Positions 35,935 through 49,493 of a DNA stretch of 64,000 nucleotides are shown piece by piece. The stretch lies in NCBI GenBank assembly GCA_003254925.1, contig QANZ01030731.1, positions 1-64,000 on the forward strand, written 5' to 3'. Position 1 is the stretch's first letter, and every line of letters begins with the position of its first letter. Source of the stretch: Chamaecrista fasciculata. Taxonomy: Eukaryota; Streptophyta; Magnoliopsida; Fabales; Fabaceae. A model generated the notes under the pieces. It ran no database searches and was not told where the DNA came from. It worked only from the letters and a program-made list of their open reading frames with translations. The position numbers and the translations under genes were made by a program.

Positions 35935-37280
35935 TGATACTCGTCAGGTTAAAATCTCTTAAGAACTCATCAAATGTGGAGCATAAGCAATTTTAGGCAA
36001 AAACAATGATTGAATTGGCTACAAACTACACAATAAGCTATTGGAAAGTTGATAAAAGTGAATTTGCTTTAAGAATGGTGAGAAATTACAATTTAATGAC
36101 TAAAATGCAAACCAGAGAAAAAAGTATAAAACAGTGTAAAGAAATGAGGGACTACTTGGAGTTACCATGAAAACTTATAGAAATGATCAATTAACTCAAT
36201 TAATTAGCTATTAAACAAATGATTATATTAATTAATCTTAATAAACTGATCCACATTCAATTTAGTGAAGGTGGTTCTCAGAGCTAGTTCAGTTAACAAT
36301 CATACAATTATCAACTAAGATTTTCACACGATCATCAAAATTCGATAGAGCTTAAAATTAATATTATTGATTAAGAGTCAATATATGATACAATTAAGTA
36401 CAAGTTCATGGAAACTCAACATAATCTCAAACTACATAAGAAATATAACAATGTTTAACAACAAAATAAGAATCTCGATGTAAGGAGACGGGAAACAGCA
36501 AAAATTCCTTAAGAAATGAAATTCAATGAGCTAGCCTCATTGTCCGTCCTCTAAGTTAGGTGACTAGGCGCTCATTGGTGGAGGAGTGCCAAGGCCGAGC
36601 TCCCTAGCCTTTAAGATAGCCACATATGGTGGTGAGAACTGAAGATGGTGATGGTGGGAGGAGAGAGCCGTGAGAATGGATGTGAGAATGAGGGAAATGA
36701 AGGATGCGATGAATGAATGGAGAACGGAGCTGAATAGGGTCGGAAACTAGGTCAATTTTTGGGTTAGAGGAGTTGGGTTTCGAGTTATTTATGTGAGGAA
36801 ACGGGTCGGGTTCGAGAAAATAAATTTAGTGTAAAAAAAGGAATTTTTGTCGGATCTGTACTTGCTAGCGAACTACTGGCAAAAATCTATGGAAATTTGA
36901 GTTTTTGGCTAACTTGCGATTTGAGTCGTCGTGTGAGCCGTCGACGCAAGTAGGGACACAATACTCTGCACTTGGAGAAATTTATGCGATTTTGTCCTGG
37001 CTCAAATCCGCTTCGTTAGTAAAAAAGCTTAATAAAATTTGAAAAATAGTTTTTCACAAATTCTATCACAAAATGCATAAAGTCTAATCACAAATATGGT
37101 AGTGGACAAGTTTATTTTGGAGGCTAATGTGTATGTACATTTGCGACTAACGTTAAGTGTCACAAATATATTCTTTCACATTTTTTTTTTAAAAAATTGA
37201 TTATCCCTTTATTTTGTTGGAGCTACAAGCAAAAATAAGAAAAAACAATTGCAATAAGAAATAAAATTGTTAATAAAAAG
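35935..37280 (-). repeat. Probable decayed Athila-like LTR fragment
   Basis: The texture is like 5700-6900 (ATTGATTAAGAGTCAAT, TCAATTAATTAGC and CAACAT-rich stretches, then a GC-rich ATG/GTG part). A TATA-like ACATAAATAA on the minus strand sits near 36790. No coding and no clear edges. The assignment rests on resemblance only. Confidence 0.3.
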
Positions 37281-39495
37281 TGTTGGGAAATTATAGAGCG
37301 AGCGCAGCGGAAAAATAAAATAAAATAAAAAAAAATGCATAGCCTATAATTTCCTTCCAGGATCCACTAACTATGTTTATACTAGTAGGGAAAGAAGTTT
37401 ACCAAAATTCAATCGGTAGCTTTGAAAATTGCGATTCCGAGAAGTCCACACCAATGCGTGTCCTTCCTCTGCCGGTGATCCACACGAACGGTTTAGCAGA
37501 CACCGAGGTGCTAGCCTCCAATCTCTTCTCCAAGAGAATGCAGGAACCCATTCTACGGATCTTGAGATTCAAGAACACTTCTTGAATCCCCAAGAATGTG
37601 GCACAAAAACTCACACACAACTCAAGCCGATTTTGAAAACCCTAGTTTTCCAAGATTTCAAGTCGAATTTCTCTCTCTTGAAAGTCGATTCTTCTTCTCT
37701 CCTTTCTAGGGTTAAGTCGAATTTTAGTCTCACTAAAATATATGGGTGAAAGTCAACTTGTGTATATGGCTATATATATAGAGTCTCATTCCTAACTCAT
37801 GAAAATAGGGAATTGATAATCAGGAAATAGGGGTTCCCAACTCTTTAATTAAAATATTACACTAATATTATAATTCAAAATTAAAAGGCAATTTAAATTT
37901 AAATTTCAAGATCAAATCTTGAAAACTAAATCTTGAATGCCCAATCCCCATTGGTCAAGAGGATTTGAATTCTTAATTAAAATATTACATTAATATTTTA
38001 ATTTGAAATTCAAAATGCAATCTTGAAATCCAAAATGCAAGATCAAATCTTGCCCATTGGATCCAAGTCATGCGCCATCCTCCCTCCCATTTATAGGAAT
38101 TCAATAATTAAAATAACAACCCTAACTCTTAGGAAGTTATAACCAACTTATTAATTTCCCTAACAAATTGAATTAAAATATTACCCTCATATCTTTAATT
38201 CAAATTTGAATCTTGAATTCAAATTCCCTAACAATTATGAATTAAAATATTACCTTAATATCTTAATTCAAATTTGAATCTTGAAATCAAAATCAAATCT
38301 TGATTTAAATTAACAAAACATTTTTATTAACTAAATCAAGAAAAAGGCGCCACCCTCTCTCCCTTGTTATCCAATATTAAAGAATTTAATAAATCAATAA
38401 TCCCCTAACTTTTAGGAAGCTTATTTAATTTATTATTCCCTAATATTTTAAACAAGAATTCAATTGTAAATAGATTAATCAAATTAACTATTGAACAATT
38501 AATATATTTAAACTTGTCTAACAAATTTAAATATCACAAATGTAGATAATATTCAAGACAAGACTTTATGTCCCAGACATTCAACTATGTCTTAAATTGT
38601 GTCACTAAAGTGACCCACGAATTAAACCCTAATTCGTGTCCCATTATGGTATCTTGATATTGCTCGTGTGTGACCCAGCAGGCCTCATGTGAAGTTGGCA
38701 GCAAGCCATCTCTATGACTCACAAGTCATGAGCGGACTCTAGCAAGCCATCACGACTACCCAAAACACGTGAGTTATCGCTTTAACATAAACGACTTAAC
38801 CTTAGTACCACCTTGTCTTAATCCTGATTGTTACACGATATTTTGGTCATGGATAAGGCACGGGAAAGTCATCCTTAATCCAAACCATAACTTTCTCGAT
38901 TCCTTGAGTTAGTCCCATTTCCATGTGTGGCCACACATTCCTTGGACAGACTCATCGAGGGCGCCAGTTAAATATCTGTCAACTTAATGAGGGACAAAAT
39001 TCCTTCTTGGTCAACCACATTCCTCAGCACGGTAAACAACCAAACCCGTACCTAGCCTGTATGGCTACCCTGTTACGGGCAAAGTTGGACTAGGCCAAAG
39101 TTTGACATCTACAACGCCGGAATAGTAAAGACCTCAGGTCTAAGGGCATCGTGACAGGTGTACAGGAGAGGCTAGCTCATGACTAAACCCATGCAGGACT
39201 CTCTGGGTCGGTCCAACAATTTGTAACCCCTTACATAATTGCACCATGACTCTCGTGAAGCATCTCATGCGTGTATCTCCATACACCGAAGTCATGCTGG
39301 TCTTAGTTCATTCACATTCCCACATGAATAATGGACCAGGGACAATTTAGAATAATTATCACATAATTAATCAGGGATTGTTATCACAGTAAACATGCTA
39401 ATAATATGATAACGACATAATTTATCATCCATAAATTAATCAAAACATATGTTCAAACATATAAGATGATTGGCCCTAGGGCACAATCTCTATCA
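37281..39495 (-). repeat. 3' LTR of a truncated copia element, 2215 bp
   Basis: On the minus strand it starts TGATAGAGATTGTGCCC and ends CCCAACA. The polypurine tract (GCAAGTGGGAGTT, minus strand) directly precedes it at 39496-39508. It is related to the solo LTR at 32087-34269 but clearly diverged from it. Confidence 0.85.
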
Positions 39496-39542
39496 AACTC
39501 CCACTTGCACTAGGTACAATCATTAATCAAATTGTTCCTACA

Positions 39543-40286
39543 CTAGGTACACTGATCAATGTGTCTAATCCCCATCGACGTTACATGGCGTTCATGTATG
39601 ACCCGCGCTAGAGGTTTCGTAAGAGGATCGGCAACATTATCCTCGCCTGCTACTTTACATATCTTCACATCACCTCTGTCAACCATCTCTCTAACAAGGT
39701 GATAACGTCTGAGTATATGTTTGGTCCTTTGGTGGGACCGGGGCTCCTTGGCTTGTGCAATAGCACCACTATTGTCACAATACAAGGTTATAGGATCAAC
39801 AATGGTCGGAACCACACCAAGCTCAGCAATTAACTTCCTAATCCACACAGCCCCCTTTGTCGCATCTGATGCTGCTATATACTCAGCCTCTGTTGTAGAA
39901 TCAACAATCGTGCTCTGCTTGGAACTCTTTCAACTCACGTTGCCACCATTCAGGAGAAACATGTATCCAGACTGCGATTTAAAATCATCTTGGGTGTTTG
40001 GAAACTGGCGTCTGTGTAACCAATTACACATAGCTCTTCATCAGTTCCACCATAAACCAAGAATTCATCCTTAGTCCTTCTCAAGTACTTGAGGATTTTT
40101 TGACAGCGGTCCAATGATCCTCACCAGGGTCTTATTGGAACCGGCTCGTCATACTCAGGGCAAACGACACATCGGGTCGAGTACACAGCATGGCATACAT
40201 GATGTATCCTATTGCCAAAGCATAAGGGATGCCACTCATGCACCCTCGCTCATCAAGTGTCTTGGGAAACTGATTCTTGCTCAGGA
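39543..40286 (-). pseudogene. Copia reverse transcriptase end and RNase H, frameshifted and truncated
   Basis: The C-terminal end of a copia polyprotein lies just upstream of its 3' LTR. RNase H is recognisable (LYCDNSGAIAQAKEPRS, RTKHILRRYHLVREM, DNVADPLTKPL). After frame changes near 39850-40130, a reverse transcriptase tail follows (CTRPDVSFALSM, LSKNQFPKTLDE). The coding sequence is cut at 40286, where the chromovirus LTR begins. It is inactive. Confidence 0.8.
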
Positions 40287-42327
40287 TGTAACATCCTAAT
40301 AGAAAATAAAACACAACTTACATTACACTATTACAGTGTGTCACATGGCCCTTTAAAACATAACCTGATAAGAATTCTCTTAGAGTTCATACAAGACTCA
40401 CGAGATTCTACAAAACATACTTGAGGCTCCGCCTCGCAAACCCAGTCAGTACAGGAGGCTCAGCCTCTAAAGATAACCACACAAGGCCCAAAAAGCTGAA
40501 CATAAAAGCATAATATACACAACAACTACATCTAGCTATCACAACAAGAGTCAACCACCTTGAGGTGCACGTGGAGGACCTTCAAGAAGTGGAGTACTTC
40601 CTGTGCCTGGATGAACCCTAGCCTGTTCCTGCACAACAGAATCTGAAATGTTTTGTAGGGTGAGAATTAACATTCTCAGTAAGATTAAACTCTCTCCACT
40701 TGCACCACAATCCTCACACCAAACCATGTTTCAAATATATAAATTCCAGCAAGTAACCAGATTACAACAAGCATGAAATGAACATCGATTATATCTTATC
40801 AACATACAACATAATCATTAATCACATTAATAACATACTAACACTTATATATTCATCAACTCATGATTATCTCATAATGTCATGCTCAAATACAATTGGT
40901 CATCCGACCTAGGCTTCCGGAACGTCTCCCGGCGTGCGCACAAACCAAGCAGCCTGTCACCTAAGGAATCCACCTTAGGCCGTCCATGGAATCCACCATG
41001 AACATTACCCATCACACTTTTCACAAGTGGTGGGTAGGGCCTTAACCCTCAAAGAGTCATGACAAAACATATTTCAAATATACAATATCCCCAATTCAAG
41101 TTTGTAACATTGTACTTTAGTGAAATAACAAACCTTTCAATACACACAAAGTTTGAAGATAAAATTGCAATACAATCATTCCACCTTTAAAAACCCTCAA
41201 TTTACTCCATACTTAAAGATAAATATCTCTCAAAGAAGTCCCCTAAAGTAAAGGGAAACTCAACACACAAAAACTAGAAAATTCTGCAAAATTCCCATCT
41301 TAGGCGTTATGTTTCGTGAGCAATTTTATCCCCATCTAACCGTCTGATCTTCAGACTTAAACTATGTATGGATTCCTCTATTTCTAAGCTTTAAAACAAG
41401 TGGTAGAACGGGTCACAGAGATATCATGTATTCTTCCCACTGTGTCTGGTAAAAACAGAGCAGATTCGTCCCTTTCTCATGCCAAACATCAAGTTCCGAA
41501 AATTCTTGTTTTGAACATCAAAACCATATTTCCCAACTTCAAAATTCAGCAAGTAAACATCAACAACTTGATTTATAGGTAAACAATATAGATATCATAA
41601 CTAGTTATAACAACAAACATGATTCAAGAGCACCTATGATATTTCCACACTTTCACAACATTCATTTATCATACCTACATATAAACTTTCATTAAATCAA
41701 CAAATTAACACTCATACAGCCAAAGACTTCATCAAACACCACTTTAGCAAACCCTAGGTTTCTATATAAATGAAACAAGAGTTGGAGATGAGGAGGGAAA
41801 GAGAGAACCCTACCTAGTTGAAGCTTGTGAACTAGAGCTCCCAAATCTTCAAGATCTCCCTTCAATTTGTAACAAAGTGAAAGTGGCCTCCAATTTCCTA
41901 CCTCTCCCAAGTCGCCCCTCTCTTCTCTTGTTCTATTTCTGTTCTTCTTTTTGCTTCTGCGATTTCCTCCTCCATTCTCTAACTTTATAAGAGTTTTATT
42001 AACTCTTTGGGAAAAACTCCATTTCTTCCCCCCCTCAAGTTTTCTAGTTTCACAGTTAACTCCCTACACCCCATCTTTTCCTCCATCTCCACTCCTCACT
42101 TACTCACTCACTCACATACTCCCTTACTTACACTTAGTTAAGTTTCCAAAAGTTACGACAAACTTTCAGATTTTTCATTTTAGTCCCTCTTTCTTCTAAT
42201 TCTCACTTATGCCTATATTTACACTAAAGCTTCTACTTCCAACACCAAACTCCACTGCTCCAAGTCAAACCTGAAATTAAATCATCCCATTTAGAAATAA
42301 TTCTAATTAATTTCTCCGGGTATTACA
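40287..42327 (-). repeat. 3' LTR of a chromovirus-type gypsy element, 2041 bp
   Basis: On the minus strand it starts TGTAATACCCGGAG and ends AGGATGTTACA. The polypurine tract (AGGAGGAAGGAAA on the minus strand) abuts it at 42328-42340 and the integrase tail lies just beyond. It inserted into the copia pol at 40286. Confidence 0.85.
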
Positions 42328-42365
42328 TTTCCTTCCTCCTAAAAGAAAATTTTGTCCTCAAAATT

Positions 42366-42827
42366 TTAACTTACCTGGATCAATGTCGGATAATGCATTC
42401 TCATCGCATCTTCCCTCTCCCTTGTTGCTTCCTCTATTGAGGAACCTCTCCACAAAACTTTGACCAAAGGAATCCTCTTACTGCGCAATTGTTTAACACT
42501 AGCTTCCAAGATCTCAACTGGTTCCAACTGGAGAGTCAGATTTTCTTCCAAACTCACTGGATTGTAAGTTAGGATATGCGTGGGATCTGGTACATATTTT
42601 CGGAGTTGTGACATGTGAAAAACATCATGAAGTCTTGACAAATCAAGAGATAGGGCTAAACGATATGCAACTGGTCCGACCCGTTGAAGTATCTGGAATG
42701 GGCCAACATAGCGTGGACTCAATTTCTTAGGCCTCACAATTCTCCCAACTCCTGTGGTAGGGGTGATTCTCAACCATACATGATCCCCTTCAGAGAATTC
42801 CAGGTCCCTTCTCCTCCGGTTCGCATA
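42366..42827 (-). pseudogene. Chromovirus-type integrase C-terminus with chromodomain-like tail
   Basis: The end of a Ty3/gypsy polyprotein. RRRDLEFSEGDHVWLRI and KLSPRYVGPFQI are the integrase C-terminal motif (GPF/Y module), followed by VFHMSQLRKYVPDPTHIL. The last part (LVKVLWRGSSIEEATREREDAM) matches the degenerate chromodomain of Tekay-type chromoviruses. It stops at 42366, 26 bp before the polypurine tract. The upstream part is lost where another copia LTR begins at 42828. The tail is thought to bind chromatin during integration. Confidence 0.85.
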
Positions 42828-43244
42828 TGATGGAGATTGTGCCCTAGGGCCAATCATTTTATTTATGTGTTATTTGAACATATGTATTTTTGATTAATTT
42901 ATAGAGATAAATTATGTTGTTATCATATTATTAGCGTGTTTACTATGATAGCGTCCTTGATTAATTATAAGATAATTAATCTAAAACTGTCCCTGGTCGA
43001 TCATTCACGTGGGAACGTAAATGAACTAAGACCAGCATGACCTCGGTGTATAGAGATACATGCACTAGATGCTTCTCGAGAGCCATGGTGGAATTTTGTA
43101 AGGGTTACAAAATTACTGGACCGACCCGGAGAGTCCTGCATGGGTTTAGTCATAAGCGAGCCTCTCCTGTACACCTGTCACGATAGCCTTAGACCTGAGG
43201 TCTTGACTATTCCGGCATTGTAGTTGTCAAACTTTGGCCTAGTC
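42828..43244 (+). repeat. Copia LTR fragment, 5' part
   Basis: It begins TGATGGAGATTGTGCCC and is the inverse of the right end of the solo LTR (about 33850-34269), with very high similarity. It interrupts the chromovirus integrase and ends at a single N (43245). Only the first 417 bp are present. Confidence 0.85.
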
Positions 43245-43245
43245 N

Positions 43246-43851
43246 TTTGAGAACTAAAATACCTATAAAAGTGAAGATAGTTAATTTTTTTTCTTTTAAA
43301 AAAAACCTACATTAAAGAGAATGGAAGAAGATTATAACTTAAAAAATATTTTAGGGATTAAATTGTATATTCTACTCAAAACAAATAGAGGAATAATGCA
43401 ACTAAAAAAATAATAATATTGTAAAATTTTATTTAATTAAATCAAGTTAATATATATATATATATATATATGAGTGTGGGTGTGGGTGTGTGAAAGAGAG
43501 AGAGAGAGGTGTATGTGTGTGTGTGAGTGGAAAAGAGAAAAAAAATGATGAGAAATGATAGATGGAGAGAGAAAATTATAAGTGTAATAAATTAGGGTAT
43601 GTAAAATTACTATTTTGTCTAATTCTTTTTTTTTTAATATTTGTATTAAAGTATAAGTAATTATAGGTGTATAAGTAGGGATAGATTAGTAATTGTAAGA
43701 GAAAATGAGATGATGTTGTGAATGAGATGATGATGTGGATGAGATGAAGGTTCCAAAAAAACACCAAACCAGTACTGTTCATCCAATCCTAAGATGAGAT
43801 GATGATTGAATGAGATGGGATTATAATTAAGATGGCCCCAAACAGACCCTA
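43246..43851. mobile_element. MITE-like repeat shared with 60272-60620
   Basis: After the N, GAACTAAAATACCTATAAAAG and following bases match 60277 onward. From about 43650 the GAGATGATG-rich MITE body follows, ending in CCCCAAACAGACCCTA. A related terminus (TAGGGCCTGTTTGGG) opens the element at 59250. A hAT- or PIF-like MITE is possible; no target repeat could be verified. Confidence 0.5.
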
Positions 43852-45007
43852 ATAAATACATGACTCAATTTTAGTCTTTTAAGATTTTTAATCGGAAATA
43901 TTATCTTATCTCAAAAACAAGTGTGGGAGAAATAAGAGTTTAAATTTAATCGGAAATATTATTATTATTATTATTATCTCACACGTATTTTAATTTAAAT
44001 TTTGAATTAAGATGTATAAAATATTTGATAGTACAATTATCTCTTTAAAAAAAATTCTATTATTAAAACTTTATCTATATAAAGAGGTTGAGAGATATTC
44101 CCTAATCCTAATTAAATATCAATACTGACTAAAAAAAAGTTTATTTATATAAGTGTTTCTCTCTGAACTTAATAACCTAAATTTGTACAATACTTTTAAG
44201 TATTGTGGGTTGAACATACTCTTTGCTCAAGTTTAATTATTATATCTTCAGTTTTTTCAAGTTAATATATTTATCTTTGATAATTTATATTTTTAATCAC
44301 TAATTTCTTTCCTTTCAATCAATTTATCAAGTCAAAAAATTTTCAAAGATCAAGAAGAGATTGGAGGAGGAGAGATTAACCTTCTTCTACTTTTTTTTTT
44401 TAATCTGTGAAACAATTTCTTTTTCTAAAATATTTTAATTTTGAGTATTTAGAATTTGTGAAGAGGAGGAAAGATCTTTCATCTTTTTCCCCCACTAATT
44501 AAAACTTTTCAAAGAAGAGGAATTAACTCTCAAACCTCTTCTTTCCTTTCTCTCCCTTTTCATTCTTAATTTCCAATTCAAATATACCAAAAAAAAACCT
44601 TTATAATTTTTCGCGTTTAATATCATAACGAAGTAACGAACTACCAACTACCATTCTTTTCAATCCTGACACAGACACTCACAGAAGCCACACTTTCCCT
44701 CGTGTTGATAAATCCATCACTATCCACCAAAAGCGATAAAAACTTTGGTAATTATCAGATGTATCATACACAGTAAGATAATTTTAACGAAAAATAACTC
44801 ACAGAAAAATAATCTATACAGTCCGTTAGATAATTTGGCTCAGCCATTTAAACGGTCAAGATTAGAAGTTACATTATAATTCAGTATGGTAGACCTCATA
44901 TTAACAGATACGTTAGTTTTTTGATTTTTTCAGACTCTACATAGAAGAAACGAACTCAACAAACTATACAGCCTAGAGCTACCATTATCATCTGCGTGAT
45001 TCTCAAA
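43852..45007. other. Region upstream of the RD19-like gene
   Basis: AT-rich, non-coding. It contains the promoter and 5' leader of the protease gene by position, but no TATA box or element could be assigned with confidence. Short T- and A-runs and a TTATTA tract (about 43960-43976) are seen. Confidence 0.5.
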
Positions 45008-47043
<2,036 letters not shown>

Positions 47044-47379
47044 GAGTCCGTTATGTACAAAGGCGTATTTTATTATTTTTTTTATTGAAAAGCCGTATTT
47101 TATTTTATTTGAGTTAAAGCTCTATTTTAATTTGAATAATGTTATTTTTTTTATAAGGAATAATGTTATTTGTTATAAATAGTTTTCAATGCTTTAGAGA
47201 AATTACAAACTCTGAAATTTAATGGAATTAGGAAGTTATCATTTAATTTTCTTTTTGAAACGTTGAAGAATATTACTTTTTGGAAACAAATTAAAGTCTT
47301 AAAATTATTTTTCAATTCTATCAAGAGCATCTTTAAGCTTTAGATATGCAGCGATACTAATAATTTTGTGTCTATGACA
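47044..47379. other. 3' flank of the RD19-like gene
   Basis: AT-rich with T-runs; it contains the 3' UTR by position. AATAAT-type signals occur, but a poly(A) site cannot be fixed. Confidence 0.5.
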
Positions 47380-48253
47380 TCTATACTGTATGAGGTTAAA
47401 AAGAAGCTGCATAGCCCATCATCTGCCAACTGTCTACGTCATTGCCCAATTAAATCTTCCGATTTGTCCATGTCATATTTTTTTCCCGCCAGGTCATGTT
47501 ATTTCCTTAAAAGAGCACTGACGCTGAAATTACTTCAAAAAATATTAAATACTGCCTTAATGTATTTATGGATGATTACACAATGTATACCTACTTGATT
47601 GGAATTATAGCAAATCAACGATTTTATATGGTTTCCATTCAACTCAAATTAATGCTGGGTTGTGTGTCAATAAAGAAAAAAAGCACGTCTGACTACTCAC
47701 TAATTTAATGGGGTGTAATCATATATAAATGTGCAAGGCCCTTGCATATCTATAAGTGGGAATTTTTTTTTCAAATTATGGAGGAGTCAGACGTGCAAAG
47801 TGAAGGCCAAAGGGTGTAATCATATATAAATGTGCAAGGCCCTTGCATATCTATATGTGGGAAATTTTTTTTTTCAAATTATGGATACATATATGTAACG
47901 CTGGACTAAGTCAACTTGCATATGCCACACACTCAACACATATGGAAATTTGGGCAGCGTACAATTAATTGGGATGGAATCTTGGAGCTCATTACGGTAA
48001 CTGGCATACACGCATTGAATCGTTTCATTCAAAAATAGGTCAACTTTCAGTTTTGATTTGTGCTAATTCATATAAATTCGAAGGTTAGCAGTAGCTAGAT
48101 ACATCAAGCAGTTTGGTGGATATATCACTCTTTACATTCAGCTTGAATTTTCTAATCAACAATATGTCCAAGCAATACGATGCAATCCGCGCCATTTGCC
48201 CTGTTCGCACCAATTGGCATATCAAAGTTCGAGTGGTAAGGCTTTGGGAGCTC
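47380..48253 (+). mobile_element. Helitron-like 5' end, first copy, truncated
   Basis: It starts TCTATACTGTATGAGG after an A, a typical plant Helitron 5' terminus. It matches 49494-50367 with only about five differences. An internal tandem duplication of about 100 bp carries TCATATATAAATGTGCAAGG twice (47716 and 47818), a likely promoter. The RPA-like frame begins at 48164 (MSKQYDAIRAICPV) and breaks off at an N (48254). Confidence 0.65.
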
Positions 48254-48254
48254 N

Positions 48255-49493
48255 ACAATAGCCCATAACACGCCCAGATAAGGCAAGGAGTACAGAAGCC
48301 CACCAGGGAAGGCGAATAAGCAGTACAACATGGCCCAAAGGCACGGGAAAAAGAAATAGCAATTTTTTTTTGTAAAGAGAGGAAATGCATATCATTAAAC
48401 CAACAAAATATAGTAAGGGTATCTGCACGAAATATATGGTCCCAAAAGCATCAGTTAAGAAAAAAAAACGAGTACAAGAGCATAAACCTTATAAAAAAGG
48501 ACTAAATCAAGGGAATCCTAAGCCGCTAATTTAGTAAGGGTATCTGCACGAAATAGCAGATTTGAAAACGTGTCATGAATGTGATTGTAATAATTTGCCT
48601 CCATTTTGCTATTCTGTTTTTTTTTTTGTTGGCTGACTTTATGGGGTTGTCTACCCCACGTAAGAGAGGCATATGATGAATGTGTTCTGAACAACTTGTT
48701 GTTTTTTAATAGGGTTATGCTATCATTATAAAAAAAAAAAAAATAAAGTTATGCTATGAAAAGCCAGCTATTTTCGATTCGTCTTTTTCATGCATAATTG
48801 ACACAGTCAACAAATCAGCACAAATCAAAGTCAGAAGTGATTTTTTCATTGATATTTCACTTTTAGATTGTGTTCTTACATGGTTATATTTTTATAGTTA
48901 ATTAATTAATATATAAGAGGCAAGCTATCCAGGCAAAAAAAAAAAATTAAGAGGCAAGCTATCCGCAATATCTATACTGAGACAAGGTTGAGAATGTTGT
49001 GAAGGAAGGGAGCCCCCTCCCTCCTAGTCCAGGAACAGTCCGGGTACGGCTTGGTAGGATTGAAGTGAAAGCTCATTCGTACTTAGTCACAATCATTTAA
49101 GTAAGTAAGGTAAGGACTTGTATTTAGTAAATACGGTAATGTTCTATTGAGCTAAAATCTCATCATCCTAGCTTTATAGGTAAATAAGGAGTTATTATGA
49201 AAAGAAGTAAACTAGCTAAGGATCAAATTGTTATTTTAGCTAAGATGTCTTATTCTCACCTTCACTTTCACTCATGGCGTTATGAAATTAGTCACATAGT
49301 CATCCCATTTTATCATGTGGGTTGTCACATTTGGGGTAATTTAAGAGTAATTAAAGGTGATATAAAGTATATATATTAAATAGTTTTGAAGGCTCAACGT
49401 TGCAAGGCTAATCGGAGACAATTAATTGAAAGAATACATATAATGCAATATAAATTGTGGAGGTGAAGGGCGTACGGTTATAAGTCGATGTAA
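48255..49493. other. Non-coding stretch between the Helitron copies
   Basis: It contains GTAAGGGTATCTGCACGAAAT twice (about 48412 and 48534) and a GAGGCAAGCTATCC repeat (48916 and 48950). ATCTATACTGAGACAAGG at about 48969 resembles another Helitron 5' end. A T-rich run at 48362-48372 is followed by sequence resembling a LINE 3' end. No gene. Confidence 0.4.
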
